Origin: Salinibacterium sp.
Lineage (GTDB): Bacteria > Actinomycetota > Actinomycetes > Actinomycetales > Microbacteriaceae
Length of the DNA stretch: 64,000 nucleotides
Assembly (NCBI GenBank): GCA_015234465.1
Contig: JADGNA010000023.1
Location: 1-64,000 of the forward strand
Reading direction: 5' to 3'
The notes under the pieces were generated by a model that was not told the DNA's origin, ran no database searches, and saw only the letters and a program-made list of their open reading frames with translations. The position numbers and the translations under genes were made by a program. Shown one piece after another: positions 46,693 to 55,761 of the stretch; position 1 is the stretch's first letter; each line of letters starts with the position of its first letter.

Positions 46693-47321
46693 TGGCATCC
46701 GGCCTCTTCATCAGCTTTGAGGGCGGCGACGGTTCGGGCAAGACGACACAGTCGGAGCTGCTTGCCTCGTGGCTCGAGGAGCAGGGTCGGGAGGTCGTGC
46801 GCAGCCGCGAGCCAGGGGGCACCGACCTCGGACTCGAGCTGCGGGAGATCGTGTTGCACCGCCGCGGGCACATCTCCCCGCGCGCGGAGGCGCTCATCTA
46901 CGCGGCGGATCGTGCCCACAACATCGCGACCAAGGTGCGGCCAGCCGTCGAGTCCGGTGCGGTCGTCATCCAGGACCGCTATCTCGACAGTTCGGTTGCC
47001 TACCAGGGTGCCGGTCGTGTGCTCGACGGGGGAGAGGTGCGCGACGTGTCCCTTTGGGCGACGGAGGGCTTCCTGCCGCACCTGACAATCCTGCTGGACC
47101 TCGACGAGACGGTGGGGCGTGAGCGGCTAGATGTCTCGCGCACCCGCTTCGACCGGCTCGAGGCGGAGAAGGCCGACTTCCACGCCCGTGTGCGGGCCGG
47201 GTACCTCGCGCTCGCCGCGGCGGAGCCCGAGCGCTTCCTCGTGCTGGATGCTGCCCAGCCGGTGGGGGAGCTCGCGGCGAGTATCCGGAAGCGCGTGGAG
47301 ACGCTGCTCACGTCCACCTGA
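46692..47321 (+). CDS. tmk: Thymidylate kinase
   Basis: 209 residues from a GTG that shares its G with the topA stop. P-loop FEGGDGSGKTTQSELL, DRX motif QDRYLDSSVAYQG and a lid region with Arg residues (LDVSRTRFDRLE). It converts dTMP to dTDP. The topA-tmk-(holB) order is conserved in actinobacteria; here the large surface-protein gene at 47457 interrupts tmk and holB. Confidence 0.96.
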   Translation: MASGLFISFEGGDGSGKTTQSELLASWLEEQGREVVRSREPGGTDLGLELREIVLHRRGHISPRAEALIYAADRAHNIATKVRPAVESGAVVIQDRYLDSSVAYQGAGRVLDGGEVRDVSLWATEGFLPHLTILLDLDETVGRERLDVSRTRFDRLEAEKADFHARVRAGYLALAAAEPERFLVLDAAQPVGELAASIRKRVETLLTST

Positions 47322-47352
47322 CGTGCAGAACTCCAAAGTCTGCGAATAATCC

Positions 47353-47380
47353 TTGCTCTTGCTTAGAGAAATCCGATAGT
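47353..47380 (+). promoter_or_regulatory. Promoter of the DUF11-repeat surface protein
   Basis: TTGCTC (47353-47358) and GATAGT (47375-47380) are separated by 16 bp. The transcript would start near 47387. Confidence 0.55.
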
Positions 47381-47394
47381 TTCATGAGTGTCTT

Positions 47395-47413
47395 GTACCC
47401 CGTGTCGGGGTAC
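47395..47413 (+). promoter_or_regulatory. Perfect 8-bp hairpin at the 5' end of the DUF11-protein mRNA
   Basis: GTACCCCG (47395-47402) pairs with CGGGGTAC (47406-47413), loop TGT, followed by CGACCTTTTCTT. It lies in the first 30 bases of the leader, so it may stabilise the 5' end or act as an early attenuator. Confidence 0.45.
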
Positions 47414-47456
47414 CGACCTTTTCTTCGGCACCTCACAGGCACAGGAACAGCACCTC

Positions 47457-50400
47457 ATGGCAGAAACCCGCAGCGCAGCGTCCCAAAAACCGTTCCGGCA
47501 GAGAAAGGGCGCTCGCAGCGGAATCGTCCGCGTAATGATCACGGCGATGATGGCCTTCGCGCTTGCGGCCGGTGGTTTGTTCGTCCCCCAGCGGGCAGCG
47601 GCCGCGATGACACCGTTCCCGACGGGCGCTGCGATGGTGTACGTGGGCCAGGACTCGCCGACGCGGCTCTACGCCGCGACGGCCACTGGAACCGATCTGG
47701 TCTTCTCGCCGATCGGGCCAACCACCACGATCACTTACAACGCCCTCGCCTATAACGTCAACGACAACTACCTCTACGCGACGCGCACCGGCAACCCTGC
47801 CCTGATCCGCATCTCTTCCGACGGCTCCTGGGAGGTCGTAAGCACCTTGGCGGCAGGCGCGATCGTGGGTGCGTTCGGCGACGGTGCCAACTCGAACCGG
47901 TTCTACTACCTCGCGGGCAACCAGCTGCGCTGGTACAACGTCGCCAACGGCAACACGGGTGCCACCAACCTGCAGGGCACGTTCTCGCCCGTCGACATGG
48001 CCTGGTCGGGCGGCTACTTCTGGGGACTGGATGCGACCACCGCGACGCCCCGGATGTTCCGGCTTGGTCTCGGCGGGGTCGTTACGACTTACCCCTTCCC
48101 AGGCCTTGACACCTCCCGTTTCGGGGGAGGAGTCTCCAGCCCCTCGTTCGGCGGCGCCTGGACCTACGGCAACGGCAACCTCGGCTTCACGAACAACGCC
48201 GGCGGAACGGTGCAGGTGAGCATCTCTGACCCTGCCTCCGCGACGCCCAGCTTCACAGCCGTCTCATATATGTCAGGCCCTGCATCCGGAAACAACGACG
48301 CTGCAGCATCGCCCGGCACGCCCGTCGACCTCGCTATCGCCAAGACGGTGGATGCACCGACCAAGGAGATCGGCGACACGGTCAGCTATTCCCTCACCGT
48401 GACGAACACGACGACCGATGCGATCTCCTCCGGCTTCACCATCCGCGACGCCGTGCCCACGTACCTCACCATCGATCCCGCCTCCGTGCCGGCACACTGC
48501 TCGCTCACGGGCCAGCTCATCAGCTGCGCGGAAGGCACGCTTGAGCCACAGGACTCGCTCACCCGCACGTTCCAGGCCGTGGTCAACTCCAACGCTTCCC
48601 GCGGGCTCGCTGTGACGAACACTGCGACCGTGCTCGGCAACGAGGAAGACACGAATGCTTCAAACAACAGTGCATCGGCAGCATTCACGGTCGTGGCGCC
48701 TTCGCTCGCGCTCGTGAAGACCGCTGACTACGTCGACGCGAACGACAACGGCAACCCGGATGTCGGCGAGACGGTCACCTGGAGCTTCCGCGTGACCAAC
48801 AACGGCGACATCGATGCCACGGGCGTCTCGATCGATGATCCGACGGTGACCGGCATCACGCCGGCCGCTGCCGATATCGACGCTGGTGACTCCGCCACCT
48901 TCACGGCGACTGGCCTTGTCACGCAGGCGCACGTCGACGCCAGCCTCATCAGCAACACCGCGACCGCCACCGGCACCATGGCGGGCGATCCGTACACGAC
49001 GACGCCATCGACGGCAGAATTGCCTGTTCGTGCGTTCCCCGCGCTGCAGGCGATCAAGTCGCACGCGCTCGACGACGCGAATGCCAACGGCGTCGCCGAC
49101 GTCGATGAGGAGATCACGTACACGGTGACGGTCACCAACACAGGCAATGTCACAATGTCGGATGTCTCGGTCGATGACCCGCTCGTGCCGGGCCTGACCC
49201 CGGCATCCGCAACGCTTGCTCCTGGCGAGTCGCAGGCCTTCACGGGCGTGTATGTCGTGACGCCGGCCGATGTCACGTCCGGTTCCATCATCAACGTCGC
49301 GACCGCCGAGGGCACGACGCCGGGCGGTCAGGTGGTGGAGAGCCCACCGACGCGCACGACGCAGGAGACCGTCCGAACGGGGATCGAGCTCGTCAAGTCG
49401 GCCGTGGCCCCGAATGTCGCGGCGACCAGTGTTGGCCAGGAGATCGAATATCGCTTCGTGGTGACGAACACTGGCAATACCGCGCTCGAGGCCGTCGAGA
49501 TCGACGACCCGATGCTGGACGCGCCCGTGACGGTCGCGAGTATCCCCGCGGGCGGTCAGGTGGAGCTCATTGGGGTGCACACTGTGACCCAGGCGGACCT
49601 CGATGCGACGGCTGCCGACGGCTTCTTCACGAACACCGCGACAGCGAGCGGCACCCCGCAGGGAGGGGGGACGCCGATCGTGTCCGATCCGTCTTCGGTG
49701 AATGTGCCGACGAATGCGGCTCCGCTCCTCGAGCTCGAGAAAGAATTCACGCTCAACGACCTCAACGGCAACGGCCTTGCTGATGTCGGCGAGACCATCG
49801 ATTATGCGGTTACGGCGATCAACGCCGGCAATGTGACGCTCTACAACGTTGAGGTGGTCGACGCAATGTTCGCCCCAAGCGTGCGGAGCATTGGCACGCT
49901 CGTTCCCGGCCAAGCCCGAACCGTGGACTACACGGGCTACGAGGTGACCCAGGCCGACGTCGACCGAGGATCCGTGCCTAACACGGCCACAGGCAGCGCT
50001 GAGTACCCGAGCGGCACGCCGATCACGCCGCCGACTCCCGTCGACGTTACGACGCCCACCGGAGGCGAGCCGCTGCTGCACGCTGTCAAGCGCGCCGTGC
50101 TCGCCGACGCCAACGGCAACGGTGTTGCAGACGTGGGCGAGACCATCCAGTACACGGTGGAAGTGTGGAACCGCGGCACTGTGTCGGCCGCGAACGTGCA
50201 GATCCTCGACGCCAAACCCGGCGTTAGCGGCTTCACGCCGGGTGGCGTATCGATTGCGCCGGGCGACTCCGTGACATTCGGCGCAGACCCGTACGTCGTG
50301 ACGGCTGCCGACGTCGATGCCGGCGCGGTGATCAACACGGCACATGCAAACGGGCGCGATCCTCGCAACATGGACGTAGTGCGCTCCAACGACTCCACGA

Positions 50401-51950
50401 CGAGCACGCCGACGCCAGCCCCGCAGCTCGCGATCGTGAAGCTCGCGTCGCTCAACGATGCCAACGGCAACGCCCTGGCTGAGGTTGGAGAGACGATCGA
50501 TTACACATTCCTCGTCTCCAACAACGGCAACGTGACGATCGACGGCATTTCGGTCACCGATGCCAGGGTGACCGGTCTCTCGCCCAGCAACTTCGCGCTC
50601 GCCCCGGGCGCAGTGGTGAGCGTGTCGGCTGACCCCTACGTCGTCACCGACGCGGATGTGCTTGCAGGCAGCGTCGTGAATTCGGCGACGGCATCCGGCA
50701 CGCCCACCGGAGGCGCCGCCATAACGACTCCGCCATCGACCACCACCACGACCACGGTGACAGCCGAGGCCAGTCTGGCCCTCGTGAAGGTCGCTGATCA
50801 TGCCGACACGAACAACGACGGCTTTGCTGACCTGGGCGAGACCATCACGTACAGCTTCGAGGTGACCAACACCGGCTCGGTGACGGTCACGGGGGTGACG
50901 ATCACCGACCCGCGGGTCACCGGCGTCACTCCGGCGGCGCAGGATGTCGCGCCGGGTCAGACTGTGACCTTCACCTCGGCGGCCTACACGGTCGTGCAGG
51001 CCGACATCGACGCGGGTGAGGTCAGCAACTCCGCGACCGCAAACGGCACACCGCCGGGCGGCCTGCCGCTGACGCCGCCGACTGACCAGGTGACGGTGCC
51101 GTCCACTCCGGCGGCGCCAGCACTGACGGCCACGAAGACAGCATCGCTCAATGATGCCAACGGGAACCTTGTCGCCGATGAGGGAGAGGCCATCGAATAC
51201 ACCGTGACACTGACGAACACGGGCAACATCACGCTCGACAATGTCTTCCCAAGCGACCCGCTCGTGGCAGGGTTCACCCCGGCGACCGCAGTGACGCTCG
51301 CGCCCGGCCAGAGCCAGTCATTCGTGTCGACGCCCTACGCGGTGACTGGTGCAGACGTTGACGCCGGCGTTGTGCGCAACACGGCGACCGGTTCGGGCAC
51401 ACCGCCGGCCGGCAGCACGGTCACCTCGCCGCCGAGCACGGTCGATACCCCCACCTTCGACCCGGGCATGCTGCTGACGAAGACGGCGGCCCTCGCCGAC
51501 ACCAACGGCAACTCGATGGCAGATGTCGGTGAGGTCGTGACCTTCACCTTCACCGTGACGAACACGGGCAATGTGGTGCTCGAGAACGTGGCCATCGATG
51601 ACCCAACCCTCCCTGGGATCACACCGGCGACCGCAACGATCGCCGTCGGGGCAAGCGCGGTGTTCACGGGCAGCTACGTCGTCACTGACGCCGATATCGC
51701 GGCAGGCGAGATCAGCAACACTGCGACGTCGACTGGCTCGCCGGTCGGTGGTTCGTCGGTGCTGCGCACACCCCCGTCGACAGCGACGGTTCCGCCGGCG
51801 CCGCTCGCGCCAGCAGCGGACAGTGACCTGCCGGCCACCGGTGTGACGGGCATCGAGCGTCACCTCGCGTTCGGACTCGGTGCGACCGGATTCGGTCTGC
51901 TGCTCCTGTTCGCGGTGCTGTCGCTGAAACGACGTCGCAGCGAGGTGTGA
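47457..51950 (+). CDS. LPATG cell-wall-anchored protein with ten DUF11-like repeats
   Basis: 1497 residues from the ATG at 47457. A long signal peptide (hydrophobic IVRVMITAMMAFALAAGGLF) ends near AAAAM. Residues ~50-285 resemble a beta-propeller of the DUF6923 type (VYVGQDSPTRLYAATATG). Residues ~287-1440 are ten DUF11-like beta domains; eight begin with an Asp/Asn-rich loop such as DANGNGVADVGET that looks able to bind calcium. The sortase signal LPATG is at 1458-1462, followed by a hydrophobic helix and KRRRSEV. It is probably an extended, calcium-stiffened adhesin. Confidence 0.9.
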   Translation: MAETRSAASQKPFRQRKGARSGIVRVMITAMMAFALAAGGLFVPQRAAAAMTPFPTGAAMVYVGQDSPTRLYAATATGTDLVFSPIGPTTTITYNALAYNVNDNYLYATRTGNPALIRISSDGSWEVVSTLAAGAIVGAFGDGANSNRFYYLAGNQLRWYNVANGNTGATNLQGTFSPVDMAWSGGYFWGLDATTATPRMFRLGLGGVVTTYPFPGLDTSRFGGGVSSPSFGGAWTYGNGNLGFTNNAGGTVQVSISDPASATPSFTAVSYMSGPASGNNDAAASPGTPVDLAIAKTVDAPTKEIGDTVSYSLTVTNTTTDAISSGFTIRDAVPTYLTIDPASVPAHCSLTGQLISCAEGTLEPQDSLTRTFQAVVNSNASRGLAVTNTATVLGNEEDTNASNNSASAAFTVVAPSLALVKTADYVDANDNGNPDVGETVTWSFRVTNNGDIDATGVSIDDPTVTGITPAAADIDAGDSATFTATGLVTQAHVDASLISNTATATGTMAGDPYTTTPSTAELPVRAFPALQAIKSHALDDANANGVADVDEEITYTVTVTNTGNVTMSDVSVDDPLVPGLTPASATLAPGESQAFTGVYVVTPADVTSGSIINVATAEGTTPGGQVVESPPTRTTQETVRTGIELVKSAVAPNVAATSVGQEIEYRFVVTNTGNTALEAVEIDDPMLDAPVTVASIPAGGQVELIGVHTVTQADLDATAADGFFTNTATASGTPQGGGTPIVSDPSSVNVPTNAAPLLELEKEFTLNDLNGNGLADVGETIDYAVTAINAGNVTLYNVEVVDAMFAPSVRSIGTLVPGQARTVDYTGYEVTQADVDRGSVPNTATGSAEYPSGTPITPPTPVDVTTPTGGEPLLHAVKRAVLADANGNGVADVGETIQYTVEVWNRGTVSAANVQILDAKPGVSGFTPGGVSIAPGDSVTFGADPYVVTAADVDAGAVINTAHANGRDPRNMDVVRSNDSTTSTPTPAPQLAIVKLASLNDANGNALAEVGETIDYTFLVSNNGNVTIDGISVTDARVTGLSPSNFALAPGAVVSVSADPYVVTDADVLAGSVVNSATASGTPTGGAAITTPPSTTTTTTVTAEASLALVKVADHADTNNDGFADLGETITYSFEVTNTGSVTVTGVTITDPRVTGVTPAAQDVAPGQTVTFTSAAYTVVQADIDAGEVSNSATANGTPPGGLPLTPPTDQVTVPSTPAAPALTATKTASLNDANGNLVADEGEAIEYTVTLTNTGNITLDNVFPSDPLVAGFTPATAVTLAPGQSQSFVSTPYAVTGADVDAGVVRNTATGSGTPPAGSTVTSPPSTVDTPTFDPGMLLTKTAALADTNGNSMADVGEVVTFTFTVTNTGNVVLENVAIDDPTLPGITPATATIAVGASAVFTGSYVVTDADIAAGEISNTATSTGSPVGGSSVLRTPPSTATVPPAPLAPAADSDLPATGVTGIERHLAFGLGATGFGLLLLFAVLSLKRRRSEV

Positions 51951-51992
51951 CAGCCCGACGGGAGCGCGGGCGGCCATGTCGCCCGTGCCCCG

Positions 51993-51998
51993 TAGGCT
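51993..51998 (+). promoter_or_regulatory. -10 element of holB (TAGGCT), leaderless
   Basis: TAGGCT ends 7 bases before the ATG at 52006. Confidence 0.5.
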
Positions 51999-52005
51999 TG
52001 AGCCC

Positions 52006-53166
52006 ATGAGCGTGTGGGACGACCTGACCGGGCAGACGGAGGCCATCGAGCTGTTCCGTGCGGCCGCGGCATCCGCCCTGCAAGACAACCCCACGGGCAG
52101 CGGCATGACGCACTCCTGGCTCATTACGGGCCCTCCCGGCAGCGGTCGCTCCAACCTGGCCTACGCCTTCGCCACCGCCCTACTGAGCACGAATCCGGAT
52201 GGCGATGAGGCGACGCGGCGGCAGGTCGAGGCGCGGTCACACCCCGACCTTGCGGTGCTCGCGACCGAGCGGGTCATCATCACGATCGACGAGGTGCGCA
52301 CGCTCGTCGCGAGCTCCCAGTTCTCGCCCTCGGTGGCGCGCTACCGCGTCATGGTGATCGAGGATGCCGACCGGATGACGGAGCGCACCTCCAACCTGCT
52401 GCTGAAGGCGCTCGAGGAGCCGCCGCCACGCACCGTGTGGATCCTGTGCGCCCCGAGTGAGGCCGACCTGATCCCGACCATCCGCTCGCGCGTGCGCTCG
52501 GTTCGACTGCGGGTTCCCGCAGTGGCCGACGTGGCCAAGCTCATCGAGCGACGCGACGGCGTCAGCCCCGAGATCGCCCTGCGGGCGGCCCGCGAGGCGC
52601 AGAGCCACATCGGCATGGCGCACCGGCTCGCGACCAACGACGATGCGCGGCGCAGACGCGAGCAGACGCTCCGTACGGCCCTCGGCATCCGCTCGGTGTC
52701 GGATGCTGTCATGGCGGCCGCGACCATGCTCGAGTTGGCGGGTGACGACGCCAAGGCGATCACGCTGGAGCGCGACGCCCAGGAGCGCGAGAGTGCGCTG
52801 CGCTCGCTCGGGATCGAGCCGGGCGGCACGATCCCGCCTGCCCTGCGGTCCCAGCTGAAGAACCTCGAGGAAGACCAGAAGCGCCGGGCGACGCGTTCGC
52901 TTCGCGATGGGATCGACCGCGTCATGGTCGACTTGCAGTCCCTGTTCCGCGACGTGCTGCTCGTGCAGCTCGGTGCCTCGGTCGAGCTCGTGAACCTGAG
53001 CCTCGAGGCCGAACTTCGGGCCGCGGCTGAGTCGAGCCGGCCCGACCAGACGCTCGCGGTGCTCGACGCGATCGCGACGGCCCGCCGCCGCATCGAAGGA
53101 AATGTCGCGCCGGCACTCGCCCTCGAGGCGATGCTGATTGCCGCCACCCGAAAGGACCATGCGTGA
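52006..53166 (+). CDS. holB: DNA polymerase III delta-prime subunit
   Basis: 386 residues from the ATG at 52006. AAA+ clamp-loader fold starting SVWDDLTGQTEAIELF. The P-loop is GPPGSGRSNL with Arg in place of the essential Lys, fitting the known inactive ATP site of delta-prime. SRVRSVRL is the sensor/arginine-finger region. It is the stator of the clamp loader with DnaX. The lipoprotein peptidase gene overlaps it by GTGA. Confidence 0.92.
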   Translation: MSVWDDLTGQTEAIELFRAAAASALQDNPTGSGMTHSWLITGPPGSGRSNLAYAFATALLSTNPDGDEATRRQVEARSHPDLAVLATERVIITIDEVRTLVASSQFSPSVARYRVMVIEDADRMTERTSNLLLKALEEPPPRTVWILCAPSEADLIPTIRSRVRSVRLRVPAVADVAKLIERRDGVSPEIALRAAREAQSHIGMAHRLATNDDARRRREQTLRTALGIRSVSDAVMAAATMLELAGDDAKAITLERDAQERESALRSLGIEPGGTIPPALRSQLKNLEEDQKRRATRSLRDGIDRVMVDLQSLFRDVLLVQLGASVELVNLSLEAELRAAAESSRPDQTLAVLDAIATARRRIEGNVAPALALEAMLIAATRKDHA

Positions 53167-54692
53167 AGCGCATCCGCGTCGCCGCCGTCGCCCTGCTCGC
53201 TGCGACGTCGCTGCTGTTGACGGCCTGCATGCCGGGCTTCTCGCGGCCAGCCCCCGATGCCTCCGAGCCGACGGGCGAGAGTGTCGCCGCCGAACTCGAG
53301 CAGTACTACCACCAGGTCATCGAGTGGGAGTGGTGCGATGGCGAGTTCCACTGCGCGACGGCCGAGGTTCCCCTTGACTGGAACGAGCCGCAGGGAGCGT
53401 CGATCGAGATCGCGCTCATCCGTGCCCCCGCCGAGGGTGAGTCGATGGGCTCGCTGCTTGTGAATCCCGGCGGCCCGGGCGGCTCCGGGGTCGACCAGGT
53501 TCGCGATGGTGTCGACTACGCGGCATCCGAGAGGCTTCGTCGTCACTACGACATCGTGGGCTTCGATCCGCGGGGTGTGGGCGCGTCGGATGCCGTCAGC
53601 TGCTACGACGACCCGGACGTGCTCACGGAGTTCATCTACGAGGTCGTCCCGTATGAGGCGGGCACGGATGAGTGGCTCGACGCGGTCGAGGAGAGCAACG
53701 CGCGCTTCGGCGAGGAATGCCTCGAGCACACGGGCGAGCTGCTCGGCCTCGTCGACACGGTGAGCGCGGCGCGCGACATGGACGTGCTGCGGGCGGCGCT
53801 CGGCGACGAACGCCTCAACTATCTCGGCTACTCCTACGGCACCCTGCTCGGTGCGACCTACGCTGAGCTGCACCCCGAGAAGACCGGCCGCCTGGTGCTC
53901 GACGGTGCCCTCGACCCCGCGACGAGCGATTTCGACGTCACGGCCGCGCAGGCGCAGGGCTTCGAGAGCGCCATGCGCGCCTTCCTCGCCGATTGCCTCA
54001 CGGGTGAGGCGTGCCCCTTCTCGGGCGCTTCCGTCGACGAGGGCATGGCCGAACTGGCCGGCATCTTCGACCGCCTCGAAGCGAGCCCCCTCCGGGCGGA
54101 GGACGGGCGGATGCTCGGCAGCAGTGCCATGTTCACCGCCGTCATCCTGCCCCTCTACAGCCAGGACACGTGGGGGTATCTCTCCCAGCTCATCGCCGAC
54201 GTGAAGTCGGGGAGCGCCGAGTTGGCATTCTCGCTCGCTGATGCCTATAACGGGCGCAACCAGGACGGCACGTATGCCGACAACTCGACCGAGGCGTTCA
54301 TCGCGATCAACTGCCTCGACTACTCCTCGACCAGCACGCGCGAGTCGCTGCCGGCGGAGGCCGCCGAGTTGGCCCGGCTCGCCCCGGTCTTCGGCCCGCT
54401 CATGTCCTATGGCGGCACGTCGTGTGACGAGTGGCCCTTCCCTCCGACGCGTGACCGCCAGCCGATCGCGGCCGCGGGTTCGGCGCCGATCCTCGTGGTC
54501 GGCACCACGAATGACCCGGCGACCCCCTACAAGTGGTCGGTGGCGCTTGCCGAGCAGCTCGAGAACGGGCATCTCGTCACCTATGAGGGCGAGGGGCACA
54601 CGGCCTACAACAAGTCCAACGCCTGCGTGAACGACGCCGTCGACGGATTCTTCATCGACGGGACCGTGCCGGAATCCGACCCGCTCTGCTGA
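53163..54692 (+). CDS. Secreted alpha/beta-hydrolase lipoprotein, tripeptidyl aminopeptidase-like
   Basis: 509 residues. Lipobox LLTAC with lipidated Cys22. Alpha/beta-hydrolase core with oxyanion region NPGGPGGSG, nucleophile Ser224 in GYSYG, and a TAP-like C-terminal domain with the acid in TTNDPATPY and the His in EGEGHTAYN. Similar to Streptomyces/mycobacterial tripeptidyl aminopeptidases (S33), which release N-terminal peptides outside the cell. It is coupled to holB by a 4-base overlap, a common actinobacterial pairing. Confidence 0.88.
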   Translation: MKRIRVAAVALLAATSLLLTACMPGFSRPAPDASEPTGESVAAELEQYYHQVIEWEWCDGEFHCATAEVPLDWNEPQGASIEIALIRAPAEGESMGSLLVNPGGPGGSGVDQVRDGVDYAASERLRRHYDIVGFDPRGVGASDAVSCYDDPDVLTEFIYEVVPYEAGTDEWLDAVEESNARFGEECLEHTGELLGLVDTVSAARDMDVLRAALGDERLNYLGYSYGTLLGATYAELHPEKTGRLVLDGALDPATSDFDVTAAQAQGFESAMRAFLADCLTGEACPFSGASVDEGMAELAGIFDRLEASPLRAEDGRMLGSSAMFTAVILPLYSQDTWGYLSQLIADVKSGSAELAFSLADAYNGRNQDGTYADNSTEAFIAINCLDYSSTSTRESLPAEAAELARLAPVFGPLMSYGGTSCDEWPFPPTRDRQPIAAAGSAPILVVGTTNDPATPYKWSVALAEQLENGHLVTYEGEGHTAYNKSNACVNDAVDGFFIDGTVPESDPLC

Positions 54693-54709
54693 TCTCCGCT
54701 GCGCGGAGA
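54693..54709 (+). terminator. Short hairpin after the peptidase gene
   Basis: TCTCCGC (54693-54699) pairs with GCGGAGA (54703-54709), loop TGC. A weak T-rich stretch follows. Confidence 0.5.
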
Positions 54710-54720
54710 GCCGGTTTGCT

Positions 54721-54746
54721 GCATTTTTGCATTGCTGCAAGAATGC
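54721..54746. promoter_or_regulatory. Palindromic operator upstream of the TetR gene
   Basis: GCATTTTTGCA (54721-54731) and TGCAAGAATGC (54736-54746) are inverted repeats with 10 of 11 positions matched and a 4-base spacer, ending 4 bases before the ATG at 54751. This is the size and place of a TetR autorepression site. Confidence 0.7.
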
Positions 54747-54750
54747 GGCC

Positions 54751-55395
54751 ATGAGTATTTCGCAGGCTGCGATCGATGACGAACCGGGACTCAGGGAGCG
54801 CAAGCGCCGGGCCACAGCGTCGGCGATCCAGCGTGCCGCAATCGAGCTCGCACTCGAGTCCGGGTTGGGTGTCACGGTCGAGGAGATCAGCCGTCGCGCC
54901 GGGGTGTCGCCCCGCACCTTCTTCAACTACTTCCCGACAAAGGAAGATGCCTTCCTCGGCACGGTGCCGCCGCTCCCGGCAGGGATCGCGCGGGAGCGCT
55001 TCGTGACGGCAGCGCCCGGCTCCGACCTCATCAGCGACCTCACGCAGATGCTGGCCGACATGTCGGGCGACGAGCCGGTCGACAGCGAGGTCTTCCTGCT
55101 GCGTCGACGGCTTGTCGCGAGTCATCCGGAGCTCGCGGCCCGCAGGCTCCTGACGACCCGCACCCTCGAGAGCCAGCTCCTCGAGATCGTCGAGGAGCGC
55201 CTGCTGGCCGACGCTGCCGCCCCCGGCGCGGTCACGGATGAGGTGCGAAGCCGCGCTGCTGTCGTGACCTTCGCGGCCTTCGGTGTGCTCCGGAGTGCCT
55301 GGATGCGCTGGGTCGACCTCGACGGCGCGGAACCGATGGAGGAGTGTGTCCGCTCGTCCTTCGCGCTCGCGAGGGAACTCTTCGCAGCACGCTGA
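54751..55395 (+). CDS. TetR-family transcriptional regulator
   Basis: 214 residues. N-terminal helix-turn-helix (AIELALESGLGVTVEEISRR, AGVSPRTFFNYFPTKEDAFL), typical TetR. The C-terminal ligand/dimer domain is not assignable to a ligand class. It is followed by a tRNA and has no obvious target gene beside it, so apart from itself its regulon is elsewhere or includes the upstream peptidase only by read-back. The ATG sits just after a clear palindrome. Confidence 0.85.
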   Translation: MSISQAAIDDEPGLRERKRRATASAIQRAAIELALESGLGVTVEEISRRAGVSPRTFFNYFPTKEDAFLGTVPPLPAGIARERFVTAAPGSDLISDLTQMLADMSGDEPVDSEVFLLRRRLVASHPELAARRLLTTRTLESQLLEIVEERLLADAAAPGAVTDEVRSRAAVVTFAAFGVLRSAWMRWVDLDGAEPMEECVRSSFALARELFAAR

Positions 55396-55470
55396 TGGCG
55401 CAAACGGTACGGAACACCCCTCCGCATCGGGTAAGCTTTCTTGCTGTGCGCACGAGCTAGCTCGTCGCCC

Positions 55471-55546
55471 GCCGCCTTAGCTCAGTCGGTAGAGCATCTC
55501 ACTCGTAATGAGAAGGTCGTCAGTTCGATTCTGACAGGCGGCTCCA
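55471..55546 (+). tRNA. tRNA-Thr (anticodon CGT)
   Basis: Acceptor stem GCCGCCT/AGGCGGC, D-arm TTAGCTCAGTCGGTAGAGC, anticodon loop CTCGTAA with CGT, T-loop GTTCGATT, and an encoded CCA (55544-55546). A -10-like TAAGCT lies at 55432-55437, and a 14-bp perfect palindrome ACGAGCTAGCTCGT lies at 55452-55465. Confidence 0.95.
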
Positions 55547-55551
55547 TATAA

Positions 55552-55589
55552 ACAAAGGGATCGGAGGCCACTGGCCCCGGTCCCTTTGT
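55552..55589 (+). terminator. Hairpin terminator after tRNA-Thr
   Basis: ACAAAGGGA (55552-55560) pairs with TCCCTTTGT (55581-55589), with further GG/CC pairing inside. Confidence 0.7.
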
Positions 55590-55761
55590 CGTTCGTGGGG
55601 CGGGCGTAAGAGCCAGCACTCCATCGCGGTCGGCCGCAGTCGACGTCTCTTGTGGCCGCTCGCATAGCGACGCGGTAATAAAGAGATCGGAATCTTGGAC
55701 TGCAGCCTATATACTGGCTCAGTTCATCGCGCATTCCGCGCCTCGACGAAGGAGTCGCTTC
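55590..55761 (+). promoter_or_regulatory. AT-richer segment with the collagen-like gene promoter
   Basis: This stretch is noticeably less GC-rich than its surroundings (ATAAAGAGATCGGAATCTTGG and similar). TATACT at 55710-55715 is the best -10; no good -35 was found at 17 bp. GAAGGAG (55749-55755) is the ribosome binding site for ATG 55762. Confidence 0.5.
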
